The position numbers and the translations under genes were made by a program. Shown here in pieces: positions 50,942-58,027 of a DNA stretch of 64,000 bases. Below the pieces are notes generated by a model. That model saw only the letters and a list, made by a program, of their open reading frames with translations. It did no database searches and was not told where the DNA came from. Positions within the stretch are counted from its first letter, which is position 1; each line of letters opens with the position of its first letter. This stretch comes from Orlajensenia stereocauli. GTDB lineage: Bacteria; Actinomycetota; Actinomycetes; Actinomycetales; Microbacteriaceae. The stretch lies in assembly GCF_039548895.1 (NCBI RefSeq), contig NZ_JBCLVG010000001.1; one strand, 5' to 3'.

Positions 50942-52110
50942 TACCAGTTCCAGACGACCGAGTGGTCCCAGGCCCCGCACGGCGAGCCGTAGCGCTGGGC
51001 GATGTACGACAGACCCCAGTTGATCTGCGTCGCAGCGCTGGTGCGCCAGTCGACGCCTGCCGACGCCATCTTCTCGCCGGGAAGTGACTGCGGAATGCCG
51101 TATGCACCACTCGACGCGTTGTACGCGTCGGCGCGCCAGCCGGACTCCTTGTTCCACAGGCGCTGGAGGCAGCCGAACTGGTCTCCACCCCAGCCGTAGG
51201 CTCCGATGGCACCGGCGGCGTACGCCTGGGCCGCGCCGGGGTCAGAGTCCACATCCCCTGTGTAGATCGGGGTCGCTCCGCCCCCGCCCCCGCCGTCGCC
51301 GGCCGCCTCAGCGGCGGCCGCTGCCGCCGCTGCTGCTTCAGCCGCGGCGGCTGCGGCGGCGGCCTCAGCCGCCTTGCGGGCCGCTTCACCATCGGTGTAG
51401 CGCTTCTCGACGTCGGCGGCCTCCGCGGTGAGCGAGGCGAGTTGCGCCTGCAGCGTGGCGCTCGCCTCCTTCTGCGCGGCGAGTCTGGCGCCTGCCTCCT
51501 GCTCTGCTGCCTGGGCCTCCCCGAGTGCTGTCTGCGCGGCGGCGGCGAGCTTGTCGCGCGCCTTCTCGGCAACGGCGGCCTGCGCGCTGAGGGCGTCGGC
51601 CTCGTTGCTGCGGCTCTCGGCCCTGTCCTCCAGCCCAGCGGCCTGCTGGGTGAGCTTGGTCATCGCGCCGAGCCTGTAGAGCAGGTCGGTGTCGGAGGAG
51701 TGATCGAGCAGCAGTTGAACGGTCAGGCTCTCCGTGCCGCCCGACACCACGAGCTGCGATACGATGGCGCCATAGCGATCGTGCGCCTCCGCCGCCTCGG
51801 TGACAGCGATGTCGCGCTGGGCCACCAGCACGTCCGCGCGCTGGGTCGCGGCATCCAGCTCCGCCTTCGCCAGCGTGTACGCAGCGGCCTTCTCGATGGT
51901 GATCCGGCCGAGGCGGGCCGACTCCGCGGTGAGCGAGCTGATGAAATCGGAGATGCGGTCGACCTCGGCACTCGTGGCCGCAGCACTCGAGCGCGCTGCC
52001 TCCACCTCGTCCCAGGTCGGGTAGTCCTCGGCTGATGCTGCAGGGACGACGGCCAGCGCGAGGAGGCCGGCGGCAGCCAGGACGGCGATGACACGCGTTC
52101 TCAGACGCAT
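50938..52110 (-). CDS. secreted coiled-coil protein with C-terminal transglycosylase-like domain
   Basis: The 390-aa protein has a signal peptide (1-29, cut after Ala-Ser-Ala), a long coiled coil (about 32-240), an Ala-rich then Gly-rich linker (about 240-275), and a C-terminal domain with Asn-Lys-Glu-Ser-Gly-Trp, Gly-Ala-Tyr-Gly-Ile-Pro-Gln-Ser and Gly-Leu-Ser-Tyr-Ile. That domain resembles the lytic transglycosylase-like ends of actinobacterial cell-wall proteins, with Glu as probable acid. The architecture recalls PcsB-like wall hydrolases. GGGAGG precedes the ATG at 52110. Confidence 0.87.
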   Translation of the reverse strand: MRLRTRVIAVLAAAGLLALAVVPAASAEDYPTWDEVEAARSSAAATSAEVDRISDFISSLTAESARLGRITIEKAAAYTLAKAELDAATQRADVLVAQRDIAVTEAAEAHDRYGAIVSQLVVSGGTESLTVQLLLDHSSDTDLLYRLGAMTKLTQQAAGLEDRAESRSNEADALSAQAAVAEKARDKLAAAAQTALGEAQAAEQEAGARLAAQKEASATLQAQLASLTAEAADVEKRYTDGEAARKAAEAAAAAAAAEAAAAAAAAAEAAGDGGGGGGATPIYTGDVDSDPGAAQAYAAGAIGAYGWGGDQFGCLQRLWNKESGWRADAYNASSGAYGIPQSLPGEKMASAGVDWRTSAATQINWGLSYIAQRYGSPCGAWDHSVVWNWY

Positions 52111-52238
52111 CGCTCCCCCTCCCACGGTCCCGTCGACACTCGAGGCGCAACCGACGTGCGGCCGCCGCTCTGATCGAGGCTACGTCGCGCCCGCGCAGGG
52201 CTCCGCAGATCGAGCGGCGCGGCGCGAGTGGGCTCCTC

Positions 52239-52766
52239 TCACCTCGCGGTGCCTGGTCCTGCCGGATCGTCCTCCGCCGCATGCGGCGGCACCGGTCGCA
52301 GCCGGAAGAGCCGCACGGTCCGGCCGGAGCCGCGCTCGTAGGCTCGGTACCCGGGCCACTGCTGCTCGATGCGCGCCCAGACCGCGTCGCGCTCGTCGTC
52401 CCCGACGAGCTCGGCGTGCACGGGCATCCGTCGTCCCCTGATGCTCACGGCGGCGTCCGGATGCGCGATCAGATTGCCGGTCCACGCCGGATGCCGCTCG
52501 CGCGCGAAGTTGCTTCCGGCCACGATGCAGATCTCGCCGTCGGGACAGTACATGAGCGGCACGTCGCGCTGGAGTCCCGATGCCGCGCCCGTCGTGTGCA
52601 GCACCAGCGACGGCACCAGCAGGCCGCTCAGCTGCACGTGGCCGCGACTCAGCCAGGCCGTGGCACGCTCGAGCGGCGGCAGCAGTGTCGGTGCGGTGCG
52701 CCGGAACAGACCGGTGCGGGTCAGCGGTGCGACAGCGGCCCGCGTGACGTCGAGGAGACTCGCCAT
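52239..52766 (-). CDS. deazaflavin (F420)-dependent nitroreductase family oxidoreductase
   Basis: The 175-aa protein has the split-barrel DDN-like pattern: Leu-Val-Leu-His-Thr-Thr-Gly-Ala-Ala-Ser-Gly, then Pro-Leu-Met-Tyr-Cys and Gly-Ser-Asn-Phe-Ala-Arg-Glu, and His-Pro-Ala-Trp-Thr-Gly-Asn-Leu. The members bind F420 or FMN. The frame continues upstream, but CAGAAT lies 6 bases before the ATG at 52766. It is divergent from the phosphatase gene, with only 31 bases between starts. Confidence 0.87.
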   Translation of the reverse strand: MASLLDVTRAAVAPLTRTGLFRRTAPTLLPPLERATAWLSRGHVQLSGLLVPSLVLHTTGAASGLQRDVPLMYCPDGEICIVAGSNFARERHPAWTGNLIAHPDAAVSIRGRRMPVHAELVGDDERDAVWARIEQQWPGYRAYERGSGRTVRLFRLRPVPPHAAEDDPAGPGTAR

Positions 52767-52797
52767 TCTCACATTCTGCTCCGGATAGGCTCGAACC

Positions 52798-53385
52798 ATG
52801 ACCTCTGCGCCCACCCGTTTCCTGCTCGTGCGTCACGGTGAGACCGACTGGAACAGGGCGGGCCGCGTGCAGGGCCACACCGATGTCCCCCTCAACGAAC
52901 TCGGACGCTCCCAGGCTCTCGCTGCCGCCGAGCTCCTGAGCGGCGCCGAGCCGAGCCGCATCATCACCAGTCCGCTCGGTCGCGCCGCCGAGACCGCGGC
53001 CATCATCGCGGCAGCGATCGACGGTCCGGCCGTCGAGACGGAGGGCGACTTCATCGAGATGCAGTACGGCGAGGCCGAGGGCGCGGTCTGGCAGGAGATT
53101 CGTCACCTCTACGCTGACGGAGTCGTTCCCGGTGCCGAACCCCGCCCGGCAGTCCTGGAACGGTCGACGGCAGCGCTGCGCAGGATAGCCGCCGAGTCGA
53201 CTGGGACTGTCATCATCACCAGTCACGGCGGTGTGATCAACGGTCTCACCCGCAACACCACATCGCCCGACGTCTTCCCCGGGTCGGCAGGCAACGGCTC
53301 GATCACCGAGTTCGCCGTGATCGACGACGACATCAGCTTCGTCAGCCGCACCCCGATCGAGGTCACGGTCGGCGCCGACGCCTGA
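52798..53385 (+). CDS. histidine phosphatase family protein
   Basis: The 195-aa protein has the catalytic Leu-Val-Arg-His-Gly-Glu-Thr-Asp-Trp-Asn at 9-18, Ser-Pro-Leu-Gly-Arg-Ala near 56, the Glu in Ile-Glu-Met-Gln-Tyr-Gly-Glu and Ser-His-Gly-Gly-Val near 140. All four active-site groups are present. It is a cytoplasmic phosphatase or mutase of unknown substrate. TAGGCT lies 6 bases before the ATG. Confidence 0.92.
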   Translation: MTSAPTRFLLVRHGETDWNRAGRVQGHTDVPLNELGRSQALAAAELLSGAEPSRIITSPLGRAAETAAIIAAAIDGPAVETEGDFIEMQYGEAEGAVWQEIRHLYADGVVPGAEPRPAVLERSTAALRRIAAESTGTVIITSHGGVINGLTRNTTSPDVFPGSAGNGSITEFAVIDDDISFVSRTPIEVTVGADA

Positions 53386-53466
53386 GGCGACACCAGCGTC
53401 GACGCGCGAGTCAACGCCCCGTTCTGGGGTCGAGAGCTGAGGGCGCCTCAGCTATAGCGTGGCGAC

Positions 53467-53736
53467 ATGACCACCGAACCCGAATCGGTGCCGGATCGTG
53501 CCGCCCTGGCGGCAGCCGCCGCGCTCGGATTGATCTTCACCATCACCGGCGTACTACTGCTGGCGGCAGCATCCGTCGCCTCGCACCTCGTTCCGTCCAT
53601 CCCCGAATGGCTCACGCCCACCATCGGCGCTGTGCTTCTCGCCGTCGGCGTTCCCGGGCTCCTGTACGGCCTGATCGGCATGCTGAGACGGCCGGAACGC
53701 CGCCGCATAGACCCGTTGGCCACCCGCATCCGCTGA
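53467..53736 (+). CDS. small membrane protein, 89 aa
   Basis: The protein has two membrane segments (about 13-37 and 50-70), a Ser-Ile-Pro-Glu-Trp loop and a basic tail with Arg-Arg-Pro-Glu-Arg-Arg. TAGCGT lies 6 bases before the ATG, which supports a real, leaderless gene. No family is recognised. The 80-bp gap upstream shows only this promoter. Confidence 0.75.
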   Translation: MTTEPESVPDRAALAAAAALGLIFTITGVLLLAAASVASHLVPSIPEWLTPTIGAVLLAVGVPGLLYGLIGMLRRPERRRIDPLATRIR

Positions 53737-53782
53737 TCGAAGTATCCGAGCAGCGTCGGCGGCGACGCCTAGCGTGGTCGCC

Positions 53783-54349
53783 ATGGAGCACCCCCGAACC
53801 TGCGGCATCACGCTGCACGACGGCTCGAACTGCTCGAGCATCGTGCCGGCGGATGCAGAACTGAACCTCTGCGACCAGCACCTGCTGGCAGCAGCCGACA
53901 TCGCCGCGCGCGAGGTCGGCGTCACCGATCTGCTCCCCAGCCCCTGTCTCGCCTGCGGCTCGAGGCTCGGGGTGCACTACCCGTCGGGGTGGCTCTGCGC
54001 GGTCTGCGAATGGCGCCACGGCGAATTCCCCGATGGTGAGCTCGCTCCCCCGCGGCTCGACGTCGTCTACTACATCCGCTTCGGTGGGCTGATCAAGATC
54101 GGCACGTCGGCCAACCCCCGCAGACGCATCGCGAGCCTGCCCCACGATGAGGTTCTGGCGTTCGAACGCGGCGATCGCCGCCTCGAGCAGCGACGCCACG
54201 CCCAGTTCGCGTCGCAGCAGGTGAACGGCGGCGAATGGTTCCACGCGCACGAGGCCCTGCTGCGGCACATCGAGGTCGTGCGCGGAGGCATCGATCCGTG
54301 GGATGCCCACGCCCGCTGGCTCAGCTCGCTGCTCGCCCTGCGCGGCTGA
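53783..54349 (+). CDS. cysteine-rich protein with GIY-YIG (T5orf172-like) domain
   Basis: The 188-aa protein has Cys residues at the N-terminus, a Cys-Leu-Ala-Cys / Cys-Ala-Val-Cys ribbon (about 55-75), then Val-Tyr-Tyr-Ile-Arg-Phe and Ile-Lys-Ile-Gly-Thr-Ser-Ala-Asn-Pro-Arg-Arg-Arg, the core of the T5orf172/GIY-YIG nuclease-like family. Glu-Trp-Phe follows near 153. TAGCGT lies 7 bases before the ATG at 53783. Its target is unknown; no phage genes are near. Confidence 0.8.
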   Translation: MEHPRTCGITLHDGSNCSSIVPADAELNLCDQHLLAAADIAAREVGVTDLLPSPCLACGSRLGVHYPSGWLCAVCEWRHGEFPDGELAPPRLDVVYYIRFGGLIKIGTSANPRRRIASLPHDEVLAFERGDRRLEQRRHAQFASQQVNGGEWFHAHEALLRHIEVVRGGIDPWDAHARWLSSLLALRG

Positions 54350-54418
54350 ATCGCAAGGGTCACGAGCCCAATGGATGCGCCGCGACGCCATCACACCGGA
54401 CTCGCGCCCCCATGCGCT

Positions 54419-54820
54419 TCAGTCCATCTTCACTTCACGGCCGTGCGCACTGATCGCGTAGATCACGAGGACGTTCAGGGCGATGACCAGGATGGACCAC
54501 ACCGGCTGAGCCGGAACGAGGAGAAGCTGGCCGATGGCACTCAGCGACGCGAAGATGATCGCGACCACGCGAGCCCAGGTGGCTCCGACGAAGAGCGCGA
54601 TCCCCGTGAAGATCAACACGAGGCCGATGAGGAGGTTCCACCACCCCCAGCCGGCGACGTCGAAGAGGAAGAGCCCGTCGTCCGTGACGAGGTAGTACGA
54701 GTTCGGGCCGATGAGCGCCACCGTTCCCTGCACTGCGCTGAAGATGCCGTTGAGAATGAGGATGATGCCGGCGAAGCCGATCCATCCCACCCAACCGGTT
54801 ACTACTCTGCTTTCACTCAT
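54419..54820 (-). CDS. DUF7144 family membrane protein, copy 2 (LuxR-box regulon)
   Basis: The 133-aa protein has four membrane segments and the same landmarks as copy 1: Gly-Trp-Val-Gly-Trp-Ile-Gly-Phe-Ala-Gly, Gly-Trp-Gly-Trp-Trp-Asn-Leu and Ala-His-Gly-Arg-Glu. The ATG at 54820 follows a weak GGGTGG. Site A of the repeated palindrome lies upstream with a TACCTT hexamer 23 bp after it, giving a leader of about 80 bases. Unlike copy 1, this copy therefore appears to belong to the regulon described below. Function is unknown. Confidence 0.85.
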   Translation of the reverse strand: MSESRVVTGWVGWIGFAGIILILNGIFSAVQGTVALIGPNSYYLVTDDGLFLFDVAGWGWWNLLIGLVLIFTGIALFVGATWARVVAIIFASLSAIGQLLLVPAQPVWSILVIALNVLVIYAISAHGREVKMD

Positions 54821-54935
54821 GATCCACCCGCTGTCATCGAGGTCCACCGCCGATCAGCCGGAGACGACCGGAACGGGAGGCGGGCGTCCGATCCCGCTTC
54901 ACGCTGAAGGTACCGAGCCACGACGAGGCGACGCA

Positions 54936-54952
54936 TCACCCGGATGGGATGA
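54936..54952 (-). promoter_or_regulatory. LuxR-regulon palindrome, site A
   Basis: TCACCC-GGATG-GGATGA. Read towards DUF7144 copy 2, a TACCTT hexamer (54912-54907) follows after 23 bp, so the centre lies near -44. Confidence 0.75.
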
Positions 54953-54992
54953 GTCGTCGCGCCCGGCAGGCGGACGGCGATCGGCTTCCACA

Positions 54993-55009
54993 TCATCCGT
55001 ATCGGGTGA
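54993..55009 (+). promoter_or_regulatory. LuxR-regulon palindrome, site B
   Basis: TCATCC-GTATC-GGGTGA. TAGCTT (55033-55038) follows after 23 bp and leads into the SHOCT protein/arylsulfatase operon. Confidence 0.78.
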
Positions 55010-55085
55010 TGCGCGCCACCCGACGCCGGTCGTAGCTTCAAGGCGACGAGGAAGTATTCAGCTTCCCGCTGTGAAAGGACATGCC

Positions 55086-55472
55086 ATGACCATCTGGGAC
55101 TTCTTCGTCTGGTTCTTCTGGTTCTACATCGCGGTCTCGTGCATTGTGATCTTCATCCGGGTGTTCGTCGACCTCTTCCAAGACAAGGACCTCAACGGCT
55201 GGGCCAAGGCCCTGTGGGTCATTTTCCTCATCATCGCCCCGTTCCTCGCCGCCCTGATCTACCTGATCGCCCGTGGCCAGGCGATGGCGCAACGCAGCGC
55301 GGCGCGCGCACAACAGGCATCAGCAGCGTCCACCGAGTACATCCGTTCCGTTGCCGGCTCGTCCACCTCGGCGGCGTCCGAGATCGAGGCGGGGAAGAAA
55401 CTCCTCGACTCCGGCGCGATCACGCCGGCCGAGTACGAGCAATTGAAGGCCAAGTCGCTCGCGAGCGCATAG
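55086..55472 (+). CDS. PLDc_N-type membrane protein with SHOCT domain
   Basis: The 128-aa protein has two membrane segments in its first 65 residues (Trp-Asp-Phe-Phe-Val-Trp-Phe-Phe and the segment after Gly-Trp-Ala-Lys-Ala-Leu-Trp), then a Ser/Ala-rich linker and a C-terminal SHOCT motif: Leu-Leu-Asp-Ser-Gly-Ala-Ile-Thr-Pro-Ala-Glu-Tyr. The first half is paralogous to the gene at 63538. AAAGGA precedes the ATG. Only 13 bases separate it from the arylsulfatase gene, so they are one operon behind site B. Confidence 0.88.
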   Translation: MTIWDFFVWFFWFYIAVSCIVIFIRVFVDLFQDKDLNGWAKALWVIFLIIAPFLAALIYLIARGQAMAQRSAARAQQASAASTEYIRSVAGSSTSAASEIEAGKKLLDSGAITPAEYEQLKAKSLASA

Positions 55473-55485
55473 GAGGCGTGAAGTC

Positions 55486-57852
55486 ATGAACCCCGATCGT
55501 CACAGCCGCTCGATGCTGCCGATCCCCGACCGTCCAGCGCCGGGGCTGACGACATACGATGCGAAGGACCCCGACACCGCCTACCCGCCGATCGAGCCGC
55601 TGCTCCCGCCGGACGGCGCACCGAACGTGCTCGTGATCCTCCTCGATGACGTCGGGTTCGGCGCCTCGAGTGCGTTCGGCGGCCCGTGCGCGACGCCGAA
55701 CGCCGAGAAGCTCGCGGCCGGTGGGCTGAAGTACAACCGATTCCACACGACCGCGCTCTGCGCTCCGACCAGGCAGGCCATGCTGACCGGCCGCAACCAC
55801 CACTCGGTGGGAATGGGCAGCATCACCGAGACGGCGACATCCGCCCCCGGCAACAGCTCGCTCCGGCCGAACACGAAGGCGCCGTTGGCGATGACGCTGA
55901 AGCTGAACGGATATTCGACCGCGCAGTTCGGCAAGTGCCATGAGGTGCCCGTGTGGCAGTCCTCGCCGATGGGACCGTTCGACGCGTGGCCGTCTGCAGG
56001 AGGCGGTTTCGAGACGTTCTACGGGTTCATCGGAGGCGAGAACAACCAGTGGGAGCCGGCGCTCTACGACGGCACGACACCGGTGGAGCCTCCCGCCACA
56101 TTCGAGGAGGGCTATCACCTCACCGAAGACCTTGCCGACCGGGCCACGAGCTGGATCCGCACGCAGAAGGCGCTCATGCCGGAGAAGCCGTTCTTCGTGT
56201 ACCTCGCACCCGGAGCCACCCACGCTCCACACCATGTGCCCGCGGAATGGGCCGACAAGTACAAGGGCAAGTTCGCCGGCGGGTGGGACGCGCAGCGGGA
56301 GCAGACGTTCGCTCGACAGAAGGAGCTGGGTGTGATCCCGGCTGACGCCGAACTGACGCCCCGGCACGCCGAGATTCCGGCCTGGGAGGACATGCCCGAC
56401 GAACTGAAGCCTGTTCTCGAGCGCGAGATGGAGGTGTACGCCGGGTTCCTCGAGCACACCGATCACCACGTCGGACGCGTGATCGACGCGATCGACGACC
56501 TGGGGATCCTCGACAACACGATCATCTACTACATCATCGGCGACAACGGTGCATCGGCCGAGGGCACCGTCAACGGCGCATTCAACGAGATGGCGAACTT
56601 CAACGGAATGGCAGCTCTGGAGACGCCCGAGTTCCTGGTGTCGAGGATGGCTGAGTTGGGCACCCCGTCGTCGTACAACCACTATGCCGTGGGCTGGGCC
56701 TGGGCGATGGACACTCCGTTCCAGTGGACGAAGCAGGTCGCATCACACTGGGGTGGCACCCGCAACGGCACGATCGTGCACTGGCCGAGCGGCATCGAGG
56801 AGAAGGGAGGGCTGCGCACCCAGTTCAGCCACGTCATCGATCTCGCCCCCACCATCCTGGAAGCGGCCGGCCTTCCAGAGCCCACGGTCGTCAACGGCGT
56901 CCAGCAGTCGCCCATCGAGGGCACGAGCATGGTGTATTCCTTCAATTCCCCCGACACTGCCGAACGACACGACCTGCAGTACTTCGAGATGTTCGGCAAT
57001 CGGGGCATCTACTTCAAGGGCTGGAGTGCTGTCACGAAGCACCGCACCCCGTGGGTCATGGTCGGGGGAACGCTTCCGGCTTTCGATGACGATGTCTGGG
57101 AGTTGTACGACGGGTCAGTCGACTACAGCCAGGCGCGCGACCTCTCGGCCGACGACCCGGAGCGACTCCACGGTCTGCAGCGACTCTGGCTCATCGAAGC
57201 GACGAAGTACAACGTGCTTCCAATCGATGATCGCGGGGCCGAGCGGCTCAATCCCGAGATGGCAGGCAGGCCGACGCTCATCCACGGCAACAGCCAGACG
57301 CTGTTCGCGGGGATGGGGCGGCTCTCGGAGAGCAGCGTCGTGAGCATCAAGAACAGGTCGTTCTCCATAACCGCGGAGGTGGAGGTGTCGGCGTCCGGAG
57401 TGAACGGCGTCGTCATCGCCCAGGGTGGCCGGTTCGGGGGTTGGAGCCTGTACGCCAAGGCCGGGAAGGCGAAGTTCGTCTACAACGTCCTCGGCATCCA
57501 CGAGTTCGCCACGGAGGCGACTGATCCGATTCCAGCCGGCACGCATCAGGTGAGGATGGAGTTCGCCTATGACGGCGGAGGACTGGCCAAGGGAGGCGAC
57601 GTCACGATCTACTACGACGGAACCGCCGTCGGCACTGGGCGAGTCGGTGCCACACAGGCCATGATCTTCTCCGCCGACGAGACCACGGACGTCGGCTACG
57701 AGTCGGGTACGACCGTCGCGTCCGACTACACGGCCGAACGCAGTCGATTCACGGGCAAGATCCACTGGGTGCAGATCGATGTGGGCATCGAGGACAACGA
57801 CCACTTCATCGATCCCGACGAACGCCTGCGCGTCGCGATGGCCCGCCAGTAG
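55486..57852 (+). CDS. type I arylsulfatase with C-terminal LamG-like domain
   Basis: The 788-aa protein is an alkaline-phosphatase-fold sulfatase. Leu-Asp-Asp-Val-Gly-Phe-Gly near residue 53 supplies Ca2+ ligands, and Cys92-Ala-Pro-Thr-Arg-Gln is the Cys-x-Pro-x-Arg motif in which Cys becomes formylglycine. Thr-Gly-Arg follows, and Gly-Asp-Asn-Gly-Ala-Ser near 349 completes the site. Residues about 610-785 form an extra beta-rich, LamG-like domain. No signal peptide is seen, so it is cytoplasmic or exported by another route. No formylglycine-generating enzyme is in the window. AGGAGG precedes the ATG. Confidence 0.93.
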   Translation: MNPDRHSRSMLPIPDRPAPGLTTYDAKDPDTAYPPIEPLLPPDGAPNVLVILLDDVGFGASSAFGGPCATPNAEKLAAGGLKYNRFHTTALCAPTRQAMLTGRNHHSVGMGSITETATSAPGNSSLRPNTKAPLAMTLKLNGYSTAQFGKCHEVPVWQSSPMGPFDAWPSAGGGFETFYGFIGGENNQWEPALYDGTTPVEPPATFEEGYHLTEDLADRATSWIRTQKALMPEKPFFVYLAPGATHAPHHVPAEWADKYKGKFAGGWDAQREQTFARQKELGVIPADAELTPRHAEIPAWEDMPDELKPVLEREMEVYAGFLEHTDHHVGRVIDAIDDLGILDNTIIYYIIGDNGASAEGTVNGAFNEMANFNGMAALETPEFLVSRMAELGTPSSYNHYAVGWAWAMDTPFQWTKQVASHWGGTRNGTIVHWPSGIEEKGGLRTQFSHVIDLAPTILEAAGLPEPTVVNGVQQSPIEGTSMVYSFNSPDTAERHDLQYFEMFGNRGIYFKGWSAVTKHRTPWVMVGGTLPAFDDDVWELYDGSVDYSQARDLSADDPERLHGLQRLWLIEATKYNVLPIDDRGAERLNPEMAGRPTLIHGNSQTLFAGMGRLSESSVVSIKNRSFSITAEVEVSASGVNGVVIAQGGRFGGWSLYAKAGKAKFVYNVLGIHEFATEATDPIPAGTHQVRMEFAYDGGGLAKGGDVTIYYDGTAVGTGRVGATQAMIFSADETTDVGYESGTTVASDYTAERSRFTGKIHWVQIDVGIEDNDHFIDPDERLRVAMARQ

Positions 57853-57926
57853 TCAGCCGATCGTGGTCACGTTTTCACCGGTTCGGGCCCGTGCCGGATG
57901 CGCTGCCCGGGCCGGGAGAAGACGTG

Positions 57927-57943
57927 ACGCGGTGTTACCGCGT
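57927..57943. repeat. palindrome ACGCGG-N5-CCGCGT before the LuxR gene
   Basis: Perfect 6-base arms with a 5-base spacer share the 6-5-6 geometry of the regulon sites but not their sequence. It lies between the sulfatase stop and the regulator. It could be a terminator hairpin or an operator; the remaining gap shows a CATACT hexamer at 57984-57989. Confidence 0.4.
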
Positions 57944-58027
57944 GAGCCGTCGAGAGGCATCGCGCCCGACTCCTCTCCGATGCCATACTGAACGAAAGCG
58001 CGTTCGGGAGTGCCTCGGGAGGCGCAT

